Origin: Xiphydria camelus
Lineage: Eukaryota; Arthropoda; Insecta; Hymenoptera; Xiphydriidae
Direction of reading: 5' to 3'
NCBI GenBank assembly: GCA_963678675.1
Contig: OY783193.1
Span: 15,389,746 to 15,453,745, forward strand
Length of the DNA stretch: 64,000 bases
How positions within the stretch are numbered: the first letter of the stretch is position 1; the number at the start of each line of letters is the position of its first letter. Shown piece by piece: positions 9,891 through 20,319 of this stretch. Below the pieces are notes generated by a model that had not been told where the DNA came from, made no database searches, and saw only the letters and a list, made by a program, of their open reading frames with translations. Made by a program: the position numbers and the translations under genes.

Positions 9891-12000
9891 ATGAAACCTT
9901 ACAGTGCTCTGTCACAAGAAAAGATTGAAGAGTTGGTAAAAGCGGAGTTATATTCTTGGAATGAAGTAAACTTGAATATTATTATCCATGGTCAAGATTG
10001 TTCATTGGAATCATTAAAATGCCACGTCGAATCAATACTATGCTATTGCAATCAAAGTGAGGTATATTAAATATTTATAAATGAATGAATTCTTTACGAA
10101 TACATTAATAAAAACGTAAAGTATATGCAAGTGTTTCATCCAATTTTTGAGAACAGTTTCTGTCATTTTATTATTTTAGAAAACTCAAATTAAAATACAA
10201 GGCGAGAATATTAAACTGCACATATATAGACTAGTACAAAAAAATGCAGAGGATAAGACAATGCAACATGATTCTGAGGAATTAGCAGTGGCTTCTCACT
10301 GGGTTTTACCCGCTGAAGAATTTCACAATTTATGGGAGAATCTTTTCTATGAGGCAAATGTAAAGGAAAATGTGAGAATATTGTACAGAATTTTTTTAAA
10401 CAGTTTACGTTTTAAAACCTGACTGTTTTATTTCAAAATTAGAAGAGAAAGTTGATGTAGACATTTTAGGGGCAATGCAGCTTGCTACTGTAGATTCTTT
10501 ATACTTCTAGCTTCATGATATTCATCTGGATAAACTGTAATATATATCTCTATTTACTTTCCAGCTGTTGCATTTTGTCGAAACGACGTTGCTTTTTTCG
10601 GATAGAAATGTAGATTCAAACATAATAAGTTGGAACAAAGTGATACTGTTGCATGGACCTCCCGGTACCGGAAAAACGAGCTTGTGTAAAGCCCTCGCCC
10701 AGAAAATCACTATCCACTTGAATGATCGTTACACTCACGGGGAATTGGTCGAAATAAATAGTCACAGCTTGTTCTCGAAATGGTTTTCAGAGGTAGGGTG
10801 ACTTCGCCGGTTAGCCGACCATACTCTGTTTTCGACCAGCTTTGAAAATAATAATATCAGCGTATTTTTTATATTTTTGACTACGCCACTGCATAAATCC
10901 ACCATTCAACTACACTTATAAAAGTGGCACCCCCTTACGGTTTAAAACTAACCTTAGGAAATGGGTGGTCGAGAACGGGGAAAAACAGAATTTTTTATCA
11001 TATACGTACTTTTTTAATTTTCAGAAAGATTTAGATACATTTTTAACATTTAGGCCAATCCTATAATTCCTGTGGATTCGATATGTATATGTTTTAGTTT
11101 AAACATCTGCGTATATGTTGGATTTGCGCATTGTTGAAAACCAAACTAATGTAATCTGTTCGAAAACCGGCGAAGTCACCCTATATTTTTGATAAGCAAA
11201 GCGATGCATTATTTACAAGAACTCTTACAGCGCAATCTCTATTCCCCGCACGGCTAAAAATAATCTCATTATCCATATTTTAGAGCGGGAAATTAGTCAT
11301 GAAGATGTTCGCCCAAATAAAGAACCTTCTGGAAGACCCACAGGCGTTAGTCTGTGTTTTGATCGACGAAGTGGAGTCTCTGGCTCACGCGCGGAAATCG
11401 TGCACCAACGGAACGGAGCCGAGCGATTCACTGCGCGTGGTGAACGCCTTACTCACGCAACTAGATTACATAAAGCGATATCCAAATGTTCTGATCCTGA
11501 CCACGAGTAACGTGACCGAAGCGATCGATTTGGCGTTCGTGGACCGCGCCGATATTAAACAATATATTGGGGAGCCCAACGAATCAGCCATTTATAAAAT
11601 CTACAGCTCTTGCCTGAAAGAATTAATGAGAGTACGTTTCTAATCAGTTATTGGCAGTTTTTATTTTATCCTTCGTACACAGTAGATAAGATGCACCGTG
11701 GTAAGATGATAAGAATGATAATTAACGCGTTCGTTACAGACGGGATTCATAGATACTGAAGTTATATATGACATGTCGCAACTAAAGATGCAGGGTTACG
11801 TGGAGAACTTGGAAACGGCGCACAGTTTCTTGTTGCTACTATTGAGCCGGCAAAGCGTCGGTTTAAGCGGCCGCGCCCTGAGGAAGGTACCGCTGTTGGC
11901 GCATGCTCTGTATTTGCGAACGTCGAAATGCACTCTAGCGCGATTCATGAAAGCTATGCATCTTGCAGTCCCGGAGCACAAGGAGAATACATTAGATTAG
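9891..12000 (+). CDS. Pch2: Pachytene checkpoint protein 2 homolog (TRIP13), five exons
   Basis: Exons 9891-10061, 10180-10371, 10565-10792, 11284-11631 and 11740-12000 all have GT/AG borders and join in frame to 399 residues, slightly shorter than human TRIP13 (432). This AAA+ ATPase remodels HORMA-domain proteins such as Mad2 and meiotic HORMADs. Visible family motifs are [17 protein letters not shown] (N-terminal part), Walker [18 protein letters not shown] (about residues 152-168), [19 protein letters not shown] across the exon 3/4 junction, Walker [11 protein letters not shown] (about 223-232), [20 protein letters not shown] with the arginine finger, and sensor 2 GLSGRALRK. All catalytic motifs are intact, so it should be functional. 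The first ATG in frame opens the N-terminal domain; frames upstream are closed. The third intron carries a MITE starting at its third base. Confidence 0.95.
10796..11181. mobile_element. 386 bp TA-type MITE in Pch2 intron 3
   Basis: The inverted ends GGGTGACTTCGCCGGTT and AACCGGCGAAGTCACCC (17 bp, exact) are flanked by TA at 10794-10795 and 11182-11183, as in Tc1/mariner insertions. The left TA is bases +2/+3 of the exon 3 splice donor. The interior is AT-rich without coding potential. Confidence 0.85.
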
Positions 12001-12480
12001 CGTTAAGTCAAGGGTTATTCTTATTTTTTTTTTATAATGTTACAAGACGTTAGAAAAAATCAGTAAAGCTGTTACTAAGAAAGTGGCAGGGTTCCGCAGT
12101 CTGCAGACCTACGAGATTCGCTGGATATTTCTTCTATGCACAAATACAATGTTTATTTATTTGATAACACTTATGAGTTTATCGTTTTTTTTAGAGTAGT
12201 CATTTCTACTACTTGAACGTTACACATAAATATTATAATATCAATACCTATGTCGACATCACTGCATGAGAGTAAGAACTTATGGAAAAAGAGGAGACAA
12301 TTTTCCATTATATTTTAAACGTATACCTCTATATATAGCGAATAATAACCAAGCTATTTTATTTGTAATAAGTATTATTTTGTATACATACTTTTGTACT
12401 ACTACTTACAAGTAAATCATACTGATACATCTATGTTACCTTTCATATTTTCATTCATTTAATTTTCCCTCCGACTTTTT
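12001..12480 (+). other. Pch2 3' flank, no gene seen
   Basis: AT-rich sequence without recognisable features; probably 3' UTR and intergenic DNA. No classic polyadenylation hexamer close to the stop was identified. Confidence 0.4.
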
Positions 12481-12519
12481 CATATTTTTCACGATTCGTT
12501 CTTTTTCTTTCCGAAGATA

Positions 12520-12596
12520 TGTGACGTCCTACCACCAGATGGCGTCGCCACCCATCGACTCTCGTTAGTGGTTGAACACGGACCCGGTTATACATA
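12520..12596. repeat. Dispersed repeat fragment with CCACCAGATGGCG motif
   Basis: This stretch matches 44105-44170: both share CCACCAGATGGCG, then a TAGTGGT(C/T)GAACACG block. Here the copy is cut by the MITE at 12597. Confidence 0.6.
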
Positions 12597-12807
12597 CACC
12601 CGGGGACTCGGAATCTGTCGCTGGTAACTTTTTTAAATCTCATTTTTAAACATACTGACCAATGAACAATTAATTCTCATGCCCTCACTAGCTACGGTGG
12701 CGTTTACCCTCGTTAATGAAAGCATTAGGATTGATTAATCATTAGTTAGTACGTTTAAAAGTAACATTTAAAAAAGTCACCAGCGACAGATTCCGATTCC
12801 CTGGGTG
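12597..12807. mobile_element. Foldback MITE, family F copy 1
   Basis: Inverted ends CACCCGGGGACTCGGAATCT and its inverse (ending CCCTGGGTG) with flanking TA at 12595-12596 and 12808-12809. The interior (GTCGCTGG...CCAGCGAC) matches the element at 22220-22604. Confidence 0.85.
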
Positions 12808-13300
12808 TATGTTGTAGATGATGCTTAAGGTTTCTCGAGCATTATACTAAAAATAGTAAGAAATGCTTGAGAATGATTGCATTCGGTAGATTGAAGTAAA
12901 AAAAAATTCAGTTAAATTTTCAAGTCTTTTAAGAAGCTCGTTGCAAAGATTTTTTGATAACAAAATAACATACGTTCTTATGGGTTATAACTAACAAACC
13001 GCGATATTTCTAAGAAAAATAATGAAAAAATTCTGAAATTTTTTGAACAGCAAGTTTAATGAACTAAAATCATCTATACCAAATTTCACTTCATTATAAG
13101 AAGCCTGTTATATTTTTATTAATTGTTCTTTATAAATTTAACCTTTGATAAGTCAATATGGCAACGTTGAATGGCGTTACATGACCAGATGTTTTGGGCT
13201 CCATTTTTGAACTCACAAATGCTACTGTACGTCAAACGTTGTTGCCACATCGCACGAAGAACATACTTTAGAGTGTTATTGTACTACAGTAGACTAAAGC
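12808..13300. other. AT-rich intergenic stretch, nothing recognised
   Basis: No ORF, RNA gene or repeat with a partner in the window was recognised. Confidence 0.4.
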
Positions 13301-13301
13301 G

Positions 13302-13451
13302 GGGTTCAGATGGGTGCGGAAGGCTTGCGGAGTGCGGAATGCGGAATGCGGAAACACCGTTAGCCAATCAGCTCTTCCGCGTGCGTACTGCCTGCCAATC
13401 CGTATCGATCCGCATGCCGCACTCCGCATGCCTTCCGCGTCCATGTGAACC
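13302..13451. mobile_element. Foldback MITE, family G copy 2
   Basis: Same ends and arm sequence as 9258-9402 (GGGTTCAGATGGGTGCGG at the left, inverse at the right). Confidence 0.8.
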
Positions 13452-13484
13452 CAGCCTTAGCCAATCAGCTCTTCCGCGTGCGTA

Positions 13485-13786
13485 CCATATGCCCGCGATC
13501 AAAGAGCCCATAGCAAAATTGCGAGTTTTGCATGAGCACCTCTGTGGGTCTCCTCGTCCAGTAGAATCACCGGAGAAGCGTGAATGCGCATGCGTAGTCA
13601 TCCGTGAGTGCAGTTCGACTTCGATTTCGATTCTCGCATCTCGAAATCGAAGTCGAACTGCACTCGCAGATGACTACGCATGCGCATTCACGCTTCTCCG
13701 GTGATTCTACTGGACGAGGAGACCCACAGAGGTGCTCATGCAAAACTCGCAATTTTGCTATGGGCTCTTTGATCACGGACATATGG
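13485..13786. mobile_element. Foldback MITE, family A copy 2
   Basis: TA-flanked ends CCATATGCCCGCGATCA / TGATCACGGACATATGG. The two arms are near-perfect inverted repeats meeting at about 13637, where the arm tips read TTCGACTTCGATTTCGA. Confidence 0.85.
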
Positions 13787-13793
13787 TAGTCTA

Positions 13794-14109
13794 CCGTATG
13801 TCCGCGATCATTTGAACCATAGGAAAATTGCGAGTTTTGCATGAGCACCCCTTTGGGTCTCCTTGTCCAATAGAATCACCGGAGAAGCGTGAATGCGCAT
13901 GCGTAGTCATCCGCGAGTGTGGCGTCGTCAGCAAGTTCAGATCGGTTATCGAAATAATCGATCTGAACTTGCTGACGACGCCACACTCGCGGATGACTAC
14001 GCATGCGCATTCACGCTTCTCCGGTGATTCTATTGGACAAGGAGACCCAAAGGGGTGCTCATGCAAAACTCGCAATTTTCCTATGGTTCAAATGATCGCG
14101 GACATACGG
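13794..14109. mobile_element. Foldback MITE, family A copy 3
   Basis: TA-flanked ends CCGTATGTCCGCGATCA and inverse, arms nearly full length and almost identical. ORFs of about 95-106 codons appear on both strands with the same protein sequence because of the inverted arms. Confidence 0.87.
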
Positions 14110-14290
14110 TATTTCGAAGACATATTTTCATCTCTTTCCATTATCTAGCTATCTCGCTCATATTTCACTTCTTTACTCTAAAATTCTTGTCGAACGCGAC
14201 TCTTGCGATTCTTGTCTTGTCTTGTCACGCGACTAATTTCACATTTTCACCCAGTGAAATCATACGTAATCTCATGGACTGCTCACTTTT

Positions 14291-14442
14291 CACATCTCGA
14301 AATCGAAGTCGAACTGCACTCGCGGATGACTACGCATGCGCATTCACGCTTCTCCGGTGATTCTATTGGACGAGGAGACCCACAGAGGTGCTCATGCAAA
14401 ACTCGCAATTTTGCTATGGGCTCTTTGATCGCGGACATATGG
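14291..14442. mobile_element. Family A MITE, right half only
   Basis: Only one arm is present, ending TGATCGCGGACATATGG followed by TA. The tip sequence AAATCGAAGTCGAACTGCAC matches that of copy 2. Confidence 0.75.
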
Positions 14443-14566
14443 TACGTCTCCACCACACGCTTAAAAGCGGTTTTGTCTAAACCGACTTTTAGTAAAGGTA
14501 GTTTTAGTGTCGATGGAGACGCCTAAGGCTGTGTTCCAATCCGACAAAAGTTGCATTCAGTATATA

Positions 14567-14733
14567 CCATATGTCCGCGATCAAAGCACCCATAGTAAAA
14601 TTGCGAGTTTTGCATGAGCACCCCTGTGGGTCTCCTCGTCCAATAGAATCACCGGAGAAGCGTGAGTGCGCATGCGTAGTCATCCGCGAGTGCTGGCGTG
14701 TCAGCAAGTTCAGATTGGTTATTTCGATAACCG
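14567..14733. mobile_element. Family A MITE, left half only
   Basis: It begins CCATATGTCCGCGATCAAAG after TA and ends after the first arm (GTTATTTCGATAACC). It joins directly to the next MITE. Confidence 0.75.
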
Positions 14734-14734
14734 A

Positions 14735-14849
14735 TAAACGCGGTATAAGCGCGGTATAGCGCTATACTGAGAATAACCATAAGGCTTATTGCTGGTTATT
14801 CTCAGTATAGCGCTATACCGCGTTTATACCGTGCTGGTAAAACCGGCCC
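14735..14849. mobile_element. Harbinger-type MITE, family D copy 1 (5' truncated)
   Basis: Inverted arms with GCGGTATAGCGCTATACTGA around AACCATAAGGCTTATTGC. The right end is GGTAAAACCGGCCC followed by TTA. The full copy is at 19359-19484. Confidence 0.8.
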
Positions 14850-15092
14850 TTAGAGGTCTATTATGCTAGTTGGGGATAAATCTTAAGTAGCCCGGAGACG
14901 ATCAATAATATTGTCAATGACATTGATCAATTGCGATTGATGGAGTAGCACATAGACGGTCAATAATATTGTCAATAAGATTGATGATTTCAATTGCAAT
15001 TGCGATTGACGGAGATCCAATGAACACGTCAATATTTCATCAGTGGCTGTGAATTTCTTGCGAGTCGAGTCCAATCTTTTATTGGTTAGGTT

Positions 15093-17104
15093 TTGTTAGT
15101 GGCAGTGAATTTCTCGCGAGTAATGGTGTCAGATACAGATTTAGCCTTTTTAGCCTTAACTTTGGCTCTTTGCAGCCAAAAAAAAGCCAAGACAAAAGAG
15201 AAGAGGAGGAGACGCTGGTCGAAAGAGTGGTATAAACTGAGAAGCCGCTTTACCCATGAACATTTACTACAACTTCTGCGAATTAGTGAACCAGATGATT
15301 ATAAGAATTTTCTCCGAATGGATGACAACAGTTTTGATACATTATTAGCATTAATTCGGCCAGACATCGAAAAACAAGATACTGTAATGCGTCTTGCAAT
15401 TCCTGCTAGTCAGAGACTGTCTGTAACATTGAGATACCTTGCCTCTGGCATGGATATGGAAGATTTAAAGTTTACCTGTGCCATTGCTCCACGAACGTTG
15501 GAGATAATCATAATGGAAACATGCGAGGCTATAATCCAGAAATTAAGAGATTACATTCAGGTAAGTTTATTTATAGGACGTTTATCTTAAAATAGCATAC
15601 ATTAACAAATGAACTTAAAAGGATTAATTATTTATGTAAAGAATTGAATGCCATCAAGTAGTTTGCTGCAGTTTGTTCTTCAGTATCTTCAGTCAGAAAA
15701 CTAGGAGAGGCACTGGCGACGTTGGAGGTATTGAAAGAATCGCGATGACTTTCTTGTTTGCGATAGTTTTGTTTCTGTGTTTGAGAAGAGTTAAGCGGAA
15801 ATGGTGAAAGTAAGACCTTTTGGAAAGAGCGTTCAGGTGTACGGGACGGTGAGCTGTTCGGTGCAGGCGAAGTTGAACACAAACGTGATGGGGTTTGCGA
15901 TGATGGTAAAAAACGCACTCCGTTCCTTGTTAACGCACCCATTTCACCTTTAAACAGGGTATCGTTAATGATTTTCTTAGCATACCATCGTTGGTCTGGG
16001 GCTAATCTGTTCAATTTTATAGCCCATCCCTTAGCTAGTATGTCCGCTTCAGTGTCCGATGGTTTTTTAAAATACGCTGTAGCTAACCCCACGAGTTCAT
16101 CTGTTGATGATTCAGGTGCTGGTTTTTTTCTCTTAGGGGGCACAGTCTTGACAGATGCCGCCCGGGGCTCTTGGCAGTCTTGAACCAATGGTTGCTGTAA
16201 AGAAAACATAAAAATAATAGCATACAAGATTGAAGAAGTTTATAAAAAAAGTGAAGTGAAAAATGTGAATAAAAATATTTTTTTATTTCAGATTCCAAAA
16301 AATGCACAAGGATGGAAAGAAGTGGCGCAAGAGTTTGAAGAAAGGTGGAACTTCCATAACTGTATAGGAAGCGCAGATGGCAAACATGTGGCCATACAAA
16401 AGCCCTCGAACTCTGGTTCTTACTATTACAACTATAAGGGAACTTTTAGTATCGTGCTTATGGCTATTGTTAATGCGAATTATCAATTCCTCATGATTGA
16501 TGTTGGAGCCAATGGACGGGTATCAGATGGAGGCGTTCTGAAGAACACACTATTTTGGGAAAAAATGTCTCAAACCCAACTCAATATTCCTGATCCACGC
16601 GAATTACCAGGAACAGATAAGAAGTATCCTTATGTGTTCATTGGTGATGAAGCCTTCCAGCTAATGCCAAATTTTATGAAGCCCTACAATAGATCTTGCC
16701 TGACAAATGAAAAACGCATTTTCAACTATAGATTATCTCGTGCGCGTAGAATCGTTGAAAACGCGTTTGGTATTTTAACATCAAGGTTTAAGATTTTTCA
16801 AAAAAACATCAAATTCGCACCAGATAAGGCTCGAAAGATAGTAATGGCTTGCTGTTATTTACACAACTACTTGTCAACTAGAAATAATACAAATTACATT
16901 CAGCGCAATGATGTTGATTATGAAAATCCAGCTTCTGGAACAATTGAAGTAGGTTCATGGAGACAGGGAACAGAACTGTTAACTGATCTTCAAAGAATGA
17001 GGGGTAATTCAGCGGTTGAAGCTAAGAAAGTTAGAGATAATTTTTGTGATTATTTCAATACTGTAGGTTCAGTGCCATGGCAAGAAAATTGCTTGAAATT
17101 GTAA
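15093..17104 (+). CDS. Harbinger transposase (HARBI1-like), two exons
   Basis: Exon 1 15093-15560 and exon 2 16292-17104 join in phase (donor GTAAGT at 15561, acceptor TTTATTTCAG ending 16291) into 426 codons, the normal size for HARBI1-type nucleases. Exon 1 has a basic N-terminus and the family's helical region with RLSVTLRYLASGMDMEDL. Exon 2 carries the DDE_Tnp_4 core: first Asp in GSADGKHV (about residue 185), second Asp in VFIGDEAFQL (about 275), Glu in RARRIVENAFGIL (about 312). No stop or frameshift interrupts it, so it may encode active enzyme. A second ATG at 15123 is an alternative start. The intron holds the last exon of the antisense partner gene. Confidence 0.93.
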
Positions 17105-17533
17105 ATTAGACTAACAAATAAAAAGTACCTAACCTTCCTAATGTAGTGAAATAAAGAAATATTTAAACTAAACGAAATAGTTTTTTACTTACCTCTGAAC
17201 TTTCAGTATCTGCTATTTCCACTTGATCTTTTATAAAAAGTAGATCGTTATAGTACCATAATGCAGGCTCCGGAATGTCATCACTAGATGCACCTGATCG
17301 CTTTTTTTGATCAATTTTCTGGTACTCTTTATTGAAGTTGGTTCGCAGAGGATATTAATTTTTTTCTTCAAATTATCCTCCGTATAATTTGGTTTATACT
17401 GTTGTAGAGCAGTTAGAATTTTTTTTAAAGCAATGCTTTTCCTATTCTTGTTTAAATAATCCTTCGATTTTACTCGCCACAACTCCGGTTGATCGCGGTA
17501 CAAAGCAATTAAAAGTAATACAAAATCTCTATC
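15628..17533 (-). pseudogene. Harbinger MADF/BESS accessory gene, antisense, frameshifted
   Basis: Read on the minus strand. The first visible exon runs from about 17533 to 17193: LYRDQPELWRVKSKDYLNK and LKKKIN, then, after a frame change, LRTNFNKEYQKIDQKK and PALWYYNDLLFI, the classic MADF DNA-binding pattern. The frame is broken near 17357 by what looks like a 2 bp CT duplication. A donor (GTAAGT) follows at 17192, and the last exon is 16194-15628 (acceptor TTTCTTTACAG). This exon contains a nuclear-type basic patch PPKRKKP and LNRLAPDQRWYAKKIINDTL, a BESS-like motif, and ends at a TAA near 15628. The splice phases agree. The first coding exon upstream was not found. Such proteins bind the ends or import the transposase (family knowledge). 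The MADF call is firm, the BESS call moderate. Confidence 0.8.
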
Positions 17534-17719
17534 TCACAATTTATCGATTACACGATCAATTGGGATGCGTCAATGGTCCCCGTCAATGTGCTTCAATCCA
17601 ATTTCCTATCAATGTCCGTCCATCGATTGACAATGGCATCAATCGCTTCGTACACGATCAATTTGATGCCCATTGACAATATTATTGACAATATTATTGA
17701 CCGTCTCCGGGCCACTTTA

Positions 17720-18080
17720 GGATAAATGTAAAATAATTAACGAGTTGTAGAGACAAGTGAACCGGCGTGGAAGATTACAATGACCAGGCAGTTCTCAGGA
17801 TTTTTGAGTAGGGTAAGTGTAACGATAAATCAAGAGGAATAACAAAAATGAATTGTTTTGAAGTCGTTCAATTTCTTTATACTTTACAAAGGCAATAACA
17901 TTACGAAAATTATTCGTAGAATCAGAGAAAGTGATTAATTCTTCATGAAAATCACCTCGATTATGGACGAAGCAAGACGACGCTAAACGAATGAATGGCG
18001 GAAGAGTTCGACGATGTGCATCAGCCTCCACGGAGAAATGTGCCAAAGACCAAGAATGATTGGTGTGCCGCTCGACGAAT
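17720..18080. other. Intergenic stretch, no supported gene
   Basis: A short ATG frame at 17780 runs into a GTAAGT, and the minus strand has an 83-codon ORF at 17795-18046, but neither has a recognisable domain or a supporting exon. Confidence 0.35.
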
Positions 18081-18083
18081 GTA

Positions 18084-18205
18084 CCATATGTCCGCGATCA
18101 AAGAGCCCATAGCAAAATTGCGAGTTTCGCATGAGCACCTCTGTGGGTCTCCTCGTCCAATAGAATCACCGGAGAAGCGTGAATGCGCATGCGTAGTCAC
18201 CCATA
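18084..18205. mobile_element. Family A MITE, left arm only
   Basis: It starts CCATATGTCCGCGATCAAAG after TA and breaks off after GCATGCGTAGTCA. Confidence 0.75.
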
Positions 18206-18627
18206 CAGCACGCAGGTCGTATAGACATCCAAACGAAGTCTTTTTTAGGTCTGCCGGCATGAGACGTCCAATAAAGGTCCCACAACAGATGTCGCTGGAT
18301 GTCTCACGAAAGACTTTGAAATATGATGTCAAGCAGACGTTGTTTTTATGTCAACCACAGACAGACGTATTTTTAACGTCTTTAATAGGTTTGTTCCAAC
18401 CGACGATTTCTGTACGGTTCTGGAACTGTCACGGAACTGGTGGGATCGGTTTAATGCGCAGGCGCGATGTTTGCACTGCTGGTAACTGGCAAGAGCAGTT
18501 GGAACGGTTTTGGGATCGTTCGTGAATCGGTCAGTCGTGTCTAACCCACGACGCGGTGAGCACGGTGTTCTCTTGCTTATATTACGCTATTTCAGTTGAC
18601 ATTTTCTGTCATTTGCAAGTTGCGTGA

Positions 18628-19098
18628 AGTCTCAACATCTTTTACGATAATTTCGAAAGCACTTAGAAAGTGGGGCCTCCCATGGACATTCTTTAATAAA
18701 TTTTTTTACTCATTTGAAATGTCAGAATGGACTTTATTCATGCTATCTTAGAGAATAGATGTTTTCTAAGCGAGTTCGGTTCTCAGCGAGAATCGAATAC
18801 TAATGCAATATACTACCATAAACATACTAAAGCATCAGACATTTTTAGATACTTAAAAGGCCCATATTTATAGGATTACATATTTCATAATTCGATCTGT
18901 CATATTAATAACAAATGTACAATTTTATAAAATCATGTATTGGAATTACATTTTAGCAGGGCAAAAAAAAATCCATTATAAGCTAGCATGAATGAAGATA
19001 ATTCTGACATTTCAAATCACTAATAAATTCATTAACAAATGTGTATGGGAGGCCCCACTTTCTAAGTGCTCTCGAAATTACCGTAAAAGATGTTGAAA
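18628..19098. mobile_element. Foldback MITE of about 470 bp
   Basis: The left arm (AACATCTTTTACGATAATTT... CACTTAGAAAGTGGGGCCTCCCA) is inverted at the right (TGGGAGGCCCCACTTTCTAAGTG ... ATTACCGTAAAAGATGTT, in several blocks). The interior repeats ATGTCAGAAT/ATTCTGACAT. No coding potential. Confidence 0.8.
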
Positions 19099-19358
19099 TG
19101 TAAGGTAAAAAAATCATGAAAATTAGAAATGTCGGTTTTGAGATACAACACTTTTTATTTCCATTTTCAATAAAAAAAACGCAATATAAAGAAATTAATT
19201 TTTTTTCGAAATCACCAAAAAATACAAATATTTCATAGGGATCATTTCTTCCATATTTTGTTAATTGAAGCCATAAATCGTGATGAAAAAACAATAATGA
19301 CAGCTCAACGATTTATGGAATCGTTCTGAAAATTTAGGCCAGTTTTTATATTGATTAA

Positions 19359-19484
19359 GGGCCGGTTTTACCAACGCGGTATAAACGCGGTATAGCGCTA
19401 TACTGAGAATAACCAGCAATAAGCCTTATGGTTATTCTCAGTATAGCGCTATACCGCGTTTATACCCGTTGGTAAAACCGGCCC
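19359..19484. mobile_element. Harbinger-type MITE, family D copy 2
   Basis: TAA at 19356-19358 and 19485-19487 flank the ends GGGCCGGTTTTACCAACGC and inverse. The arms contain GCGGTATAGCGCTATACTGA. Non-coding. Confidence 0.9.
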
Positions 19485-20319
19485 TAAAGATACTTGGAAA
19501 AAAATGAGCAACTAAATCGGAGACCTAAAAGTTTCTACTACTAAAAGTTGACATGGAATGCCCCATAAGTTCAAGTATTTTAAGACTATTTTACCAACTA
19601 TACTATGAAAATAAATATAATTTGTACGCTTCCATTCGTCATGAAATTAAAGAAACACATCAATTTGCACACGCAAGTCTGTTGGTATGCCACGTTAATC
19701 TCCCTCGTCCTCGACTTCCAAGTTCTCCTGCAGTGCTGGTTGTCAAGCCCACATGCTCTTCCTATTAACAAAGATAATAGATGTCACGATCATTCAATCG
19801 GTATAGGTTGGTATTGCGGCATTCTCATTTCATAAATGTCTTACCTGAATCGAGAAATATTCTTTCCTTTCATGTATGTCTCAATCTGGATCTCCTTCTG
19901 GCCTGCTCATTTCGATATGCCTTCCTTCCATCAATTGCCAATTTGAATTATTTTCTTCTGATCACACCAACCGCCTGCATCTGAAACAAATTACGTAGTT
20001 TTAACAAAGATGAAATAGGTTTTACAATTTTTCAGTAGGTATAAATTGGTATTGCTGTTATTTCATTTCATTAATTCCCCCTACGCGTTGCCTACTTAGT
20101 CCATTTCATTTCCTTCCTGACGCCCATGGGAGGCCAAATGCGTCTTCAAAGCTGGAGCTCTTTTTCTTCGTTACCTTCCTACGAACCGTTGCATCTCGCA
20201 TCCTTTGCTCCACCCTTCCCATGGAGCCTCTCGCGTTTATTCCGGTTCTCGTTCAACACCTACAGGCTTTTGTTAGCTCTCGCGTCGTGATACTTACTTG
20301 GTCGGTTCCATGCTTAACC

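Larger units (their letters stand above)
14886..17716. mobile_element. Complete PIF/Harbinger transposon, 2.83 kb
   Basis: Flanked by the 3 bp duplication TTA (14883-14885 and 17717-17719), typical of PIF/Harbinger. The ends are inverted repeats (AGTAGCCCGGAGACGATCAA at left; inverse of AGTGGCCCGGAGACGGTCAA at right), followed on each side by repeated ATTGTCAATGACATTGATCA-like subterminal sequence. It carries an intact DDE transposase on the plus strand and an MADF/BESS gene on the minus strand, the two-gene set expected of an autonomous Harbinger element. Confidence 0.93.

Noticed and set aside
13791..14148. ORFs of 94-107 codons on both strands (also at 53153-53519, 53867-54145 and 48827-49246)
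   Set aside because: They translate the inverted arms of family A MITEs, which is why the same peptide appears on both strands.
17780..17812. Short first exon MTRQFSGFLSR with GTAAGT donor
   Set aside because: Eleven codons with no supporting downstream exon; too little evidence.
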